Shown one piece after another: positions 36,197-48,147 of a stretch of 64,000 nucleotides of DNA. The DNA is from Escallonia rubra (taxonomy: Eukaryota; Streptophyta; Magnoliopsida; Escalloniales; Escalloniaceae): the NCBI GenBank assembly GCA_033065855.1, contig JAVXUO010000473.1, positions 496,001-560,000 on the forward strand. Direction: 5' to 3'. Numbering within the stretch: position 1 is the first letter of the stretch; each line of letters starts with the position of its first letter. The notes beneath the pieces are model-generated. The model searched no databases. It was not told where the DNA came from and worked only from the letters and a program-made list of their open reading frames with translations. Position numbers and translations under genes: made by a program.

Positions 36197-36874
36197 CAGG
36201 GGCGGATCTAGGATGTGATATCGATGGGGGCCAAAAGTTGCATGTAGAAATTTTAGCCACTAGTATTATAAAATTGATTTAATATATCAGTTTTTTGTGC
36301 AGGAAGCGACATTAAGTAAATTTGAAGTATTTCTATTATTCAATTGCATACGATGAGCTAAAGGCATTATATATCTTATATGGAGGTCATATATCATTTG
36401 TGTGCATTTATACGTTGTAGTCCTAGCATAATAGTTTAGAAATAATTTAATTAAATGCTATAGTACTCGTGAGTATTTCAGCTGCACGTATATGAAAAAA
36501 TATATATTTGAGATTGAGTAGCGAGAAAAGTATTAGTAAAATTTTGAGTTTATCTATACAATTAAAACAACAACATATAGGAAATTTACTCGAAACTTAA
36601 ATTCTCAAACTTCAAATAGCTTTTAGTGGCACTTGTTAATAACAAAATTTTAACCTTCAAAGACTAAATAAATTGAAAGTGTTCAAATCTCAAAATATAT
36701 ACTAGGAATTTATAACTTTTTACTACTTTAAACAAATATTATGTTGGTAAAATAAAATTTTTTTAATACTTTAAACAAATATTATATTGGTAAAATAGAG
36801 GGGGGGGCCATGGTCCCCCCCGGGGGGGGGGGGGGGCCATGGTCCCCCCCGGCCCTTCAATAGTTCCGCCACTG
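36197..36874. mobile_element. hAT-type non-autonomous transposon, TSD GAACCGAC
   Basis: The ends CAGGGGCGGATCTAGG and TAGTTCCGCCACTG are the inverted CAGTGGCGGA(A/T)CTA-type termini of a plant hAT family. The exact 8-bp duplication GAACCGAC occurs at 36189-36196 and 36875-36882. 678 bp, AT-rich, no transposase. Two G-run/CCATGG/C-run palindromes lie at 36799-36852. It sits in the spacer of the large inverted repeat. Confidence 0.9.
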
Positions 36875-37539
36875 GAACCGACTCTAATTTTTCTTGCACT
36901 TAGGTCCATGTGCTTCTAAGGATGAGAGCAATGATACTTCCAATCACTCACAAACCTGGTGTAAAAAACATATATGACAGTGTTAAATACAGAAAACAAT
37001 ATAAGAGAAAAAAAAAGTTCAAAAAAAAATTGTTACGAATATAGAAACATATTCTTATGTTTTTTACGTTTTCAGACAACTCTTAAGGAGACAAACTCTT
37101 TGTATTACCTTTTGAGAATGTCATGGATGGATACATGTGGTGCTTTCAGGGGGTCTACGGGCTGTTGATAATTCTGGCAGGTTTGACATATGGGAGGAGT
37201 TAGTACTGGTCCGTCACAGATAGCGTACTTCCTTCGGTCCGACGCCACCATTCCCTCCTCAGTTTGTGTAGATCTTCGGATATGGAACAGAAGTTAAAGC
37301 AATTTAGAGTAGAGCCAGTTTTGAAAAGGAATTAAAGACTGTAAAATGCAGATTGGGAGGTCGTGCGACTAAAACTTAGGAGGGTAGAACGGTTTTTTGC
37401 TTATTCCTTTGGCCAATAGATTTTTTAGGCTTAACAACACTTATTAAGGAAAATTCAAGAATTCTAGAAAAATGGATTAATACTTTAGGGGACATAGAAC
37501 CTACCCATTGAACCCAAATCTATACTAAAGACAGTTTCT

Positions 37540-38495
37540 ATTCTCTTTTGCAGATGGATGTTACAAAATTTGGAATTGTTTTCCTACATGCATGTGACAT
37601 GCCTTGCAGACTGCGATGAAGATGAACTCATGATGACAGAGAAAAGTAACACTAAATTCATTTGTGCAACAACAGTTTTTTTTTTCATGTACAATTGGGT
37701 GTTTCGTGTGTTTAGAATTGTTTTTTGTATGAGATGCCAAAAGTTTGTGGATATGGCTTCCTATTTTCCCAAGGCTATATCTCTTTGTATTGCATCATCT
37801 TTGGTTGCCGAAAAAAAAGTTCCTTCAATATCAGAACGTGAGAATTTTTGGGGAAATCATAGAAGCCTAAAAATATTCATGTAGGGGATAACATATTACC
37901 CCTTGCGATTCTGAAAAACACTAGCTTGTGGACATAAACGTGTGTGCAACTAAAATTAATCATGCACATACTATACATTTTTTCCCCTACTTTTGTTAAA
38001 TCTGATCGTTCTTCCAGTAAAATGCCAAAAATTATATGTACCAAAGTTAGGATGGTTTATTTTACGCATGAATTTGGTCGTGCTGACAAGAAAGCGCATG
38101 AAATTACTAAATTTTGGCTAGCAGTCAACAATCTCTAATTAATTCTCTTTGCTCCCATTTTTTCCCTTTTGTTATTTTTTTTGTCAAATTATTTTGATGC
38201 CAAGTGTCAATTTTTTAGGTGTGAAGTTTTGCAACATCATATTGCGTCTACACCAAAGTCCTAAATGAATTCACTTTATATAGTGTATATATATTTCTAC
38301 TTTGCTACGTGTTGCGCTGTAAAATATTGCTTTTTGTTACTGTCTTAACAAGTAGTTAGATGAAAAGCCATTTAGTATGACTATTTGTCACACTTTTGGA
38401 GACCAAAGATACACTTTAGCAAGACAAGAAATGCAAGTCCTCAGTCAGTAGCATAGCTATATCTTACTAGAATGATTGAGCCTCCATACAATATT
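37540..38495. repeat. Right arm of a large inverted repeat
   Basis: Inverse copy of 34997-35941. An open frame on the plus strand, 37558-37884 (108 codons), contains MRCQKFVDMASYFPKAISLC, which is partly conserved in the left arm (MRCQIFVDMAAYLPKAIFLC). The shared similarity can come from the duplication itself, so it is not evidence of a gene. The arm ends where CACTA element 2 begins. Confidence 0.85.
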
Positions 38496-38954
38496 CACTA
38501 AATAAAAAACCCCTTTAATCACGGGCTTTTAGCGACTGAAGGAAAATCCGTCGCTAAAAGTGACTTTAGCGACAAATTTTCCCCATCGATGGAAGTCTGT
38601 CGCTAAAGGATTTCAGTGAAGGGAAAATACCGACGGACGGATAATCCATCGCTAAAAGAAATTTCCAGAAAGAAAAACAATTCGGACGAATTTGGAAATA
38701 ATTTTAGCGACGGGTTATAATCTGTCATTAAATGTTTATTTTTTCAAATTATTTATTGCTTTTTATCAAGGGATTATGTTCCGTTGCGAGAAGTCCGTCG
38801 CTAAAAGCCATAAATAATTTTAAAAAAAATACTTTTAGCAAGGATAAAGTCAAAATACTTTTTAGCGACGGACTTTTAGTAACAGTAAAAATCCGTTGCT
38901 AAAGTAGTTAAGTTGGAAACCCTATTTCTTTCCCTTCTCTATCCCGCCACTCTT

Positions 38955-38989
<35 letters not shown>

Positions 38990-39754
38990 CTCCGTCGCCG
39001 CCACCATTTGTCAATCCCTCACCTCCATCGCCGCCGATCTCTCCCCCTCCGCCCCTCACCTCCATTGTTGCGATCCCCTTCCGCCCCCTCACCTCCATAG
39101 GCGCCCCACTGCCTCACTGACCATTAATTGCCCGCAGCCTCGACCACCACCCACCGCCCACCGCAGCGTTGGTCAATGCCAACGACCCACCACAGCCCTG
39201 GCCAATGCCCGCCGACCACAGCCACCGCCCACAGTATGTATTTTTTTTTTCACTTGTAACTTGTCATGTGTATGTTAGAACTGTATTGTATTTGTATTAA
39301 CTGTATGTTTTTTTTCATTTGTTATATTTGTATAGTGTATTATTTTCCTAAATAATTATAATGTGTATAAATAATTATAACATGTAGTGTATTTGTATTT
39401 GTTATATGCATTGTATTGTATTTGTTATAATTGTATTGATAGTTAGAAATAAAAAAATATGTTAGAATTTTTAAATTGTATTGTATTTGTTATAATTATT
39501 GTTAAATTTATTTTGGTTGTAAGCTATAATTATTGTTAAATTTACGTTGCAGCTGCAGTGTAGATTGCCTTAGACTTTTGGATCCCTCGATTTTAATAGA
39601 TGAAGGTAATTTTATCTCCGGCCATAACAAGCTTGGACATAATTATAAAATGTTGGACACCAGCTCTGAACATAATGTTAAATTAATTTGCTCCTAAAAT
39701 GAATAACTAAAAGCTTTAGAAAGATAAGTGTGATATAACGATCGACTAAACCAT

Positions 39755-40260
39755 ATATCCTAATTAAACCCTAAAAGTAAATACAATCCTAACCCTAAAT
39801 ACAACCCTAAACAGTAATTAAACCTTGACCCTAATTAAACCAAACACCATAACCGTAAAGTGAAACCCAAACCCTAAATACAACCCTAAACCATAATCAA
39901 ACCTAACCCTAATTAACCCCTAAACCCTAAATCCTAACCCTTATTTATACAACCCTAACCATATATACAACCCTAACCATATATACAACCCTAAACCCTA
40001 ATTAACCGTAATTGAACCCTAAATTCTAGACCCTAATTAGATCCTATACCCTTATTAAACCCTAAATCATAAAAATCGTAAACTCTGAACCCTGATTAAA
40101 CCTAAAATGTACCCCTAAATACAAACCTAATCCTATTTAAGTCGTATATCCTAAAACTTAAATCCTAAATACCACCCTAACTCTAACTAAACCGTAAACA
40201 CTAAACTCTAACTAAACCCTTAACCCTAAATACATCCCTAAACCAAACTTTGAACTAAAG
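39755..40260. repeat. Degenerate ACCCTAAA repeat block in CACTA element 2
   Basis: About 500 bp of CCCTAAA-like heptamers mixed with ATACAACCCTAA, AATTAAACC and ATATATACAACCCTAA variants. It corresponds in position to the cleaner CCCTAAA array in CACTA element 1. Confidence 0.8.
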
Positions 40261-41005
40261 CCTAATTCTAAAATGTTAATCATAAGCATGTCCCTTCAAT
40301 ATCACAATGTTAACAACATAATATCAACTCCGCAAATAAACTTCATATTCCACTGAGAAACAAATTGGCTGCCTGCATTGGGAATATTCGCTCTTATTTT
40401 CTGAAGTCCATTGACAACGAGTTGGTTACAACTCGTTGTTAATGAATTTAAAACTTAATCATTTTGGTTATGGAATGTTCTTACAAATTAACCTAATGAT
40501 TCCATCTTTTCAAAATTTACATATTTTCAGAAAGATTGTTGCATATTACCAATTTTTAAACGCATGCATGCAGAAAGACCCTTAGTTCTCATTCAAATGT
40601 ACTTATTACAAAGTAATGCTTTGTAATGAGCCTTTGGATGTCTACTTTGGAAAATTTGTAAAAGCTAAGTGTTTATAAAATAGTGTATCGACTCATGCTC
40701 CGTGTTTTATGTCTTGGATTTGGTACACTTTCTCTTGTTTTTCTTCGGGTGCATACAAATCTTGTGTCCTATATCGTGTACTTGGAGAAATAAGGGGAGT
40801 TGCTGCCGAATTTTCAATAGACATATGACAAAGCATGAGTCGATAATTGTCTTAATTATACACATGTGCTTTTTAGAATTATAGACATAACCACTACCTA
40901 TTAGAGAATGGATAGACATGTCATCGCATGCATGCATTCATTTACATATCAACTCTACCAAATTATTGATTTTAACTTAAGGTAGTATATAGTAATTCAG
41001 TCATC

Positions 41006-41101
41006 ATGTCGGTCAATAGAAGTTGGATAAAAAGGAAAAATGATGATGATTTTGAGGATCGCGTCGATGAATTTCTCGAGTTCGCTTATGCGCAATATTA
41101 G
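41006..41101 (+). pseudogene. Transposase-associated domain remnant (CACTA)
   Basis: A short frame MSVNRSWIKRKNDDDFEDRV followed by DEFLEFAYAQY and a TAG resembles the start of the Transpos_assoc domain found N-terminal to plant TNP2 transposases (R-W-x(n)-F-x-GV-x-FL-x-FA pattern). It is cut off at 31 residues. Confidence 0.6.
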
Positions 41102-41256
41102 TGGATGTATCCATTTGAGAAGTAATCCTTTAACTGTATGTTAATCGTTTACACATAGTGCAGACCCTGTTATCTTTGATATTTGGGTTAACTTTGTTCC
41201 ATAAACTTTTAGGTTCATGTTACATCTGAAGAAAAAAAGTTCATAAAAAAACTCGT

Positions 41257-41478
41257 GTTAAGGGCTCAATTGTTGAGGCTTACATAATAGAAGAGCTTCC
41301 CAAATTTTATAGCCAATATATTGGGCCGAATGTTGATACGAGGTTAAATCAACTAGGCCGAAATGAGGCCATAGCCAACACAAATTTAGAAGGACATTTA
41401 TCAATATTCAAACAGTCAGGTAGTCCATTCGGACGAACCTATACTCGCTGGCTGATGGATAAAGATATAAAGTTGTAA
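41257..41478 (+). pseudogene. DUF4218-like CACTA remnant
   Basis: The frame VKGSIVEAYIIEELPKFYSQ...GRNEAIANTNLEGHLSIFKQ...GRTYTRWLMDKDIKL-stop matches the end of the DUF4218 region that follows the TNP2 catalytic core in plant CACTA proteins. The catalytic core itself is missing from this element. Confidence 0.7.
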
Positions 41479-41940
41479 CAATATATGCCCTTCTAAATTG
41501 TGAAAAAGTTTCATATTTCGTTGAATAGGTTAATGTCTCCTAATAATTGTTGTAAACACTTGAAAATGTGTCAAGTTGGGTTAATTATATTGTTATGCAG
41601 TGAGTTCGATGCGGAATCTCAAATCATTGATCCCGCTGGACTTGAATCTCATCGGAAGTTGCAATTTCTTGAGTAGCTCAAAAAATGTGTAAGTCTCAAA
41701 CCAAACTATGCTACATATATAGTAATGTGATTTATTAGTATGCTGATATATCTTTATTTTTTTGCGTCATTTATAATAGGTTCAATCGGTCGACAAATCA
41801 GTTGACTCCGGCTTGAAAGTACTAGCTAAAGCCCTAGTAAACAAGTATCTCGTCATGGAAACTTTATCGTCAACGGGTTTGGGTTTGACACAAAAGATGA
41901 TGACTGAACTAAACAAACCCAAAATAGTGAAGTATTGGTC

Positions 41941-42311
41941 AACAGTGACTGTTATGATGAGAATCATATGGATTTTTATGAAGAGCTTGATGAGATTGTT
42001 GAGCTAACATATCTCGGTAGCCAAAACTACTCGGTAATGTTCAAATGTACATAGTTTGATATTACATGCAATAAAGGAATGCATGTTAACTCACAAGGGA
42101 TTATAAATGTCAATTTTAAGTCAAGACTAACATTAGATGACCCGTTTGTGTTTGCTAGTCAAGCTTCGCAAGTGTTATACACGAAAGATATCGCAAATCC
42201 TAAATTTCATTGTTTTACTGTTATCAAGTCCAAAAAACTGCAAATTGCATATGATAGTGAGGTAAACACCTATCAAGCCAACCAAGCACCTGTCTTGGTA
42301 CCTTTGAAGTG
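41941..42311 (+). pseudogene. DUF4216-like CACTA remnant
   Basis: Reading through one TAG (42052-42054), the frame gives FYEELDEIVELTYLGSQNYS, VMFKCT-stop-FDI, NVNFKSRLTLDDPFVFASQA and SQVLYTKDIANPKFHCFTVI. This is the DUF4216 domain at the C-terminus of CACTA TNP2 proteins. The stop falls where the domain usually has Trp after FKC. An acidic Glu/Asp-rich stretch follows downstream (42340-42540). Confidence 0.75.
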
Positions 42312-42560
42312 AACAACGAGGATGACGATCTTCCTCTTTAATCAATACTTCATCTAGGAGAAGAAGTCGTAGATGATGAAGACGAAGATGTAGAAAGTAT
42401 GAAGATGATGAGGATGAATCTACCGATGAAGATGATGACTTGCAAGATGAAAAGGACGATGAGTCTTAAGAAGAAGAGGATGATGATGCATGAGTCTGAA
42501 GATGAAGAGGATGATGATTCTCAAAATGAAGATGATTGACTTATGATATTGTAACATTTA

Positions 42561-44777
42561 TGACTTGTAATAAGTAATTGAATATTTCACTTAATTTTAT
42601 GATACAATACAATCATCTTCCAAATATGACATGTCTTTATTACTCCCTAGTAATTGCTTTGGTGTTCAGAATTAGAACAATAGATATAATGAATTTACTT
42701 AGACGAATTATTAGTTTATTTTTGTTTGCTTTAGAATCAGATGGTATTCTCAAACGATGGTAGTTAAATTTTGAATTATTTTGGAGTTAAGTATTTGAGA
42801 TTCTGGATGATTATGATTATATAGTGTACATGCTCTCCTCTATAGTGAAGTTAAAGACGAAGTTAGATTTTTGTACTCTACCCCCATTGTAATAGTTAAG
42901 TTAAAAACATGATTGATTTAAGGACGTGTACGAACCCTTGGGTTCAGGACGTTACACCCTCAAACTGATCAGCGTCGTCCAAGTTGCAAATATGATCAAT
43001 TGATTTGTCCGTGGGAAGGGACGTTATGATATGACTGTAATTTACTTCTCGATTTTTGTGTTCAAATTCTTATGAAATAACAATATTTTTTATAGCAATG
43101 ATAAATCAAATAACTATTGTTTGACATGTAAAGTTAGTAAGTTATCGTAAAAATAAGACCAAAGTCAAGATCCATGTAACAAACTCTCAAGAAAAAGAAA
43201 AAGGAAATCCATTGAAATGGCAGAAGTAATAATTCATGGGTGGGTTGCGTTAAGCATCAATTGTGACAAACTTATAATCAGGATTTGCTTAGTAAAAGTT
43301 AATATGTGGAGCTTCATTTTTTAAGCTAATGTGGATCTATCGCTATATAGCAATACTTAAAAAGTTCTTTAAGAACGAAAGTAGAGTTCAAATGATGAAA
43401 AGTGGAGCTTAGATAGTATTATTTTCCAAACTAAAGTGATATAGAAGATAGGTAGAAAAACAATAAAACCGTTCACCACTGGTGGGGAAGATGTGTACAC
43501 AAGCGCATATTCCTTCTTAATTTTAGGATATTTCATTAATCACGTGCAATCTTTGCAAGACATCTCTGTATTAGCTATTTTATCTCCAATATGACTCTCT
43601 CAAACTCTTGGCAGCCAATTTCTTCTTCGCTGGAAAATCCCAACTATGAAAATATTCGGTTCGTTCTTTCTCACCTCCCTTATATTCCGCCTTTCAATTT
43701 CTCTCAATATGCAAACCACCAAGGGGTGCTTAGGTTGTTCATCTTGCCACAAAACCGTAATAACAAAATGTCTTGAACTACCATTGTTCTTGTTACAAAG
43801 AACCCATAGCTTGAGATAGTAATGGTTTGGATTTCTAAAAGAAGAAAAAATTGAAACAAATTCTAACACGTATTGAAAAAACATAATTTTATGTCTGCTT
43901 CATTTAGTAGTAAGGATTAATGTTCACCTACAGTACTTGTCGAACAATTCTACGTTAAATGGGGAGGCAACCAAGGCTTCAACAAAATTTCTTGCGAAAA
44001 TTGCTCGTGGTTAATAAAATAATTTCTAATAAAAAAAAGAATAGGACTTTGGACCAATCGGTCACTCCCTCCTTAATGCCATGTTGCGATTTATGGTTCA
44101 CTACTTGTGTACAAATCTTGTCCATCCGTCGTGCCTTGGTTATAAAAACATGCCGGGTTTCAAAATGTGTTTATAAACAAGTAAAGCACCAAAATGATTA
44201 GGTTTTTCATTTGATAGAATACAACAAGATCATTATTCCATTTATTGTGACAAGTTGACAAGTACTCGGCTGATTAATTATAAAGGTAAGAAAGGTGCAA
44301 AGTTACCTAGTCGAATGTGTGGGATCAATGTTCCGACATACATTTGAATATATTTTTTTCTTTCAGAACTCAAGTAATATAGAGGGTAAGACTAAAATCA
44401 CTCTCTTTTTTACTAAATTCATAGTCATTAGTTGCTGAAAAGTGTATTAGCAACACTTTTGCATACTTAGTAACAAATGGTTTTGAAATTCTCCAAAAGA
44501 TAACTATTAATATAATTAATAATTATCTATGCACAATAAACACTCCTCATTTTGATTATTTATGCACACGGTACAACCACTATAATATCATTCATCAACA
44601 AGAATGCATATATATATATGTACGAGAGTGCAATTGGCAAACAAAAGAGTGCCAAAAATTTGTCACCCGAAATTGGATTTGCCAAAAGAGACCCACGAGA
44701 GCAAAGGTTTATATGTCCAAAAAGAGAAAAGGAAAAGAGCATAAGGGTTTGAGTTGAGTTGCCACAGAAGCTTGAAG
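42561..44777. other. Intergenic, upstream of the small mitochondrial-type gene
   Basis: AT-rich. Short open frames such as 42578-42763, 43591-43776 and 43959-44201 have no recognisable domain. Nothing further supported. Confidence 0.45.
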
Positions 44778-47700
44778 ATGGCGTGGAGGCAAATGATCTC
44801 GCTGAACAGAGCCTCTCTCCAAACACCTTCGAATTCCTTGTCTGGGTTCGCAAGATTTTCCTCCAAAGCCAACCCTTACGCAGGTAATTACTGTTATTAG
44901 GGTTTAAACTCTCTCTCTCTCTCTCTCTCTCTCCCCCCCCCCCCCCCCCCCAAGTACACATCAAAAGATTGAAAATCTTCGATGGTGATGTTACAGTCAA
45001 AGTTGGGATTCCTGAGTTTCTGAACGGAGTTGGCAAAGGGGTCGAAACCCATGTGGAAAAGCTTGAATCCGAGATTGGCGACTTCCAAACACTTCTAGTG
45101 ACTCGTACTTTTAAGCTCAAGAAACTCGGTCTGCCCTGCAAACACGTAATTTTCTTTATCCCTTCTCTATTTGCCGAAGAATATAATGTCACTGATTTCG
45201 TAAAGGTTTGTTTCCTACTGTTGACGAGTGAAATTGGATTTGCAGTACTCCCGTTTCATAATTTGTCCTTTTTGATGAATTCGTAGAATCGAATTGGAGC
45301 ATATAATTACGATTACAGTTCAATTCAATGTTCGCATCTCCTAATTATGCGCTAGGACTCCATCAAATGGGACAAAATTATAAAATGGAGGGTGTAGTAT
45401 ATTAGTCTATTGACCATTATTTTTGGATTAAACTGTTTGACAAGGCTGCATGTTGTCTTCAGTTTGGATTGATCACTAACTTTTTGAAGGATTTAGTAGA
45501 AGCGGCCTAAATATGATCAATTTGACTTGGTTGCCAAAACTTTTTTTGTTGAGCTTGATATTTTTTCCACCAAGGAAAGGAATTGTCGGCTCTGGTTGAA
45601 CTTACAGGCTAGAATATCTTGAGATATTTTGGTTCTGTGCTGAAAAGTATTATACTGAGGTCATTTAAGGTTTAAACTTTTGAATAGAAAGACAAACATC
45701 TATAACTCGTGGTTCTATATGAGGTGGGTGCCCGTGATTCTAGATTGGAGGGTTCTGTGAGGAGCAAATATATAATCTTTTTCGAAACCTACATTCAAGG
45801 TGAACAGGCACTTCATAAATGAGAATGGTATAGAAGAATAGGATCTTCAGATGTCCGTAGTGTTCCTAAACTTTCTAGTCATTCCCACCTTCTCTATGAT
45901 TATCGCCTTTTCAGTTGTTTTGATACTGGCTGAATGTGAACTAGTTGCTTTCATCTGTAGTTTTTTCTTATTCCCCAAATTGTAAACAGCCTAATACTAA
46001 CGAAGGATACAAGTTTAATGGTATATATCCTGGAGTGTCTGCTGCTTTACTGTCCTATTGTTAGCAGTCTCATCAAGTAGGTTAGAAAGTGTTCCGGGAA
46101 ATTTAGTAGCCTTTGTCTTACAACTATTTTGGTCCTTTAGCATGTTTTGCCTAGTGTTCGCATCTACAGTATGCAAACATTCAGAGACTAGATAGCACGC
46201 ACAGGCACGGACACAGATACCATGTGCGACACCGGCATCAACCGGGACACCGGACACAGCAATTTCCAAAAAACTAGATTTTGGACGACGCTGCTGAATT
46301 TTTTTCATATGTTAATGATATATAGTTAATAAAAACAAACATCAATTGGAGCAACTGAATTTCGTTCAAAATAAATGTGAAAGAAAGACAATATCATGAA
46401 ATAATCTCAACAGTAACAAAAAAGAAGGTCGGACCAAAGGTATGAAGGAGAGGTCTTATATAGCCAGGTGGGTCTATAAATGAGTTCGAAGAAGTTGACC
46501 TGTTTTCCTCTGGACTGGTGAGCTTGGATGCTTTAGGTTACAAAAAGAAGGAAAAGAGAAAGAGATGAGAGAGAAAGAAGAAGGGTACCTTTTGTAGGGT
46601 CGATCTGATTAGGATTTGGCTTGAAAATTCATTTCAAAAAGGCCCTAGATTTGTCAGTTATTACACACTGACCCTGAAATAAATTTGGAATATTCTATTT
46701 TGGCCCCATACATGTGGACACTTCTTCAAAAGGTGTCCGACACGGTGTCCAATAATGAAAAAAATAAAAAATAAAGACAAAACCGTTGAGAGGTGTCGGA
46801 CACGTGTCGCAGAGGTGTTGGCGACGTATCAAGGTGTTGGTAGGCCGTCGGACATCATACATCGACCTATATAAGATGTCGGTGCTTCCTAGCTCAGAGA
46901 GTACATGGCGTACTTGCATTCTACGTTACACGGACCCTCCACTTTGGGGTGAAGGGGCGGTGTCAACACAACCCTACACGGACACCGGTATGGGATCCGT
47001 GTCAGACTCGTCATTCGCCGGGCAGATACGCCACGTTGACAGTTCCATGGAAGAAGATCAAACAAAGAAGAAGTTTGGTCCATAAGTGAAGGAGGAGGAG
47101 AGAGAAGAGAGGGGCTGTACCTTTTATCACGTGGGACTGTTGAGTGTTGACAGATTTAAATGATGAGTTGTTCATCTGATTCTTTTTTTTTTCCTTTTTC
47201 TTTTGGGGAAAATATCACTCTCAACCCCATGTTTCATACAAATATTGACTACAACCCATATTAAGTACCAAACTTTGTGTGACCCATATCAAAATTTATA
47301 ACATTACACATATACCCTTAATGTTCAAACTCAACCCTATAAGGTCATACCTTTGCCCATGTCCGTGTCCCACTACGGATCCGTGTCCCTATATCCTGGA
47401 ATTTCAGAAACTGGCGAGTCCGACACTTGGATACGTGTCCGATGCGATCACCGACACTGAGTCCATGTAACATAGCTTACATCAATGTCCGATTCACGTT
47501 GATTCTCTTTATGTATTTACTCACCAATCAACAATTTTCCAGTTCTTCTTTTATCTTGTTCACGTTCTGAACTTTAGTGCCTGTTCTTGTGCACTGATAT
47601 TGATTTTCCTAGTGTGCATAGACACTTTGAGGAATCCCTGGGTATGCTTGAACTGCCTCTTCTTATTGTGTTTTTGCATCATAAATGTGTCTTGTCCCCA

Positions 47701-48147
47701 ATTCTGTGGGTGAGCAGAGCCTTAATCGTTTTGTGAACATGCTTGGGCATTTTATGGTTATCCAATCCACAGCACTTTTTCGTTCGATTTGCACGATCAA
47801 TAAAAAGAGGAAATTTACTACTCTCCAGTTTACATTGGTTGCTGGAAATGTCTTCTTTTGTTTAAACCGTGACAGTTTGCTTAGTTCTTTGGAAATTGCA
47901 TTAAAAAGAAATTTTGCTCGGCAACAATTACCTTTCTTGATTCTAAACATTGTTCCTCTTTCTGGTTGCTTGAGTAGATTAAACATCTTTTTTGATAATC
48001 TTATCCCTGTCATTCACATTCTGCTGATTATGTGTTCCTAGCAGTTGATAACTTGCTTTCTTGGCACAGAGGAAGCTGATACTGAAATATGTACACAAGT
48101 ACAGGCTAGGACTTTGGAGGCCTCGAGCTGAGGCTGTGAAATCGTAG
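44778..48147 (+). CDS. Small basic, probably mitochondrial protein (124 aa), three exons
   Basis: Exon 1 is 44778-44883, exon 2 is 44955-45145 and exon 3 is 48070-48147 (TAG), joined by GT-AG introns of 71 bp (phase 1) and 2924 bp (phase 0). The phases agree and give one 124-aa protein. The N-terminus MAWRQMISLNRASLQTPSNS is rich in Arg/Ser with few acidic residues, as in mitochondrial presequences. The core KIFDGDVTVKVGIPEFLNGV...KGVETHVEKLESEIGDF is followed by a strongly basic end, RTFKLKKLGLPCKHRKLILK...YRLGLWRPRAEAVKS. I believe this is a conserved plant protein, possibly a mitoribosome or RNA-associated subunit, but I cannot name it. The targeting and role are inferred from composition. 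The long intron 2 contains repeat material. The acceptor of intron 1 is a (CT)n plus C-run. Confidence 0.83.
46190..47475. repeat. GTGTCGGACAC-rich repeat block in intron 2
   Basis: Many copies of GTGTCGGACACG, CCGTGTCC and GACACCGG words in both orientations cluster at 46190-46270, 46725-47040 and 47355-47470, separated by AT-rich DNA. The pattern suggests a DNA transposon or repeat with subterminal motifs. Clear termini and a TSD were not found. Confidence 0.5.

Larger units (their letters stand above)
38496..42560 (+). mobile_element. Degraded CACTA (En/Spm) element with TNP2-associated remnants
   Basis: The left end reads CACTAAATAAAAAACC, a decayed CACTACAAGAAAA terminus. It is followed by subterminal GCTTTTAGCGAC/GTCGCTAAAAG repeats to about 38910, and a (CT)n leader with a GC-rich, gene-like stretch (38930-39240). 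Degenerate ACCCTAAA repeats (39755-40260) come next, then transposase-associated coding remnants (41006-42311). This is the same layout as the element at 26842-29839. A matching right end with TAGTG plus subterminal repeats was not found, so the right boundary is a guess, placed after the acidic (GATGAA)n stretch. Confidence 0.72.

Noticed and set aside
37558..37884. 108-codon frame in the right inverted-repeat arm as a gene
   Set aside because: Partly similar to the left arm, but that follows from the duplication; the left copy is shorter and interrupted, and no domain is recognisable.
42841..42860. TATAGTG as the right end of CACTA element 2
   Set aside because: No subterminal GCGACGG repeats next to it and no matching 3-bp TSD; left undefined.
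46786..47085. Open frames in intron 2 of the small mitochondrial-type gene
   Set aside because: They run through GTGTCGGACAC repeats on both strands.
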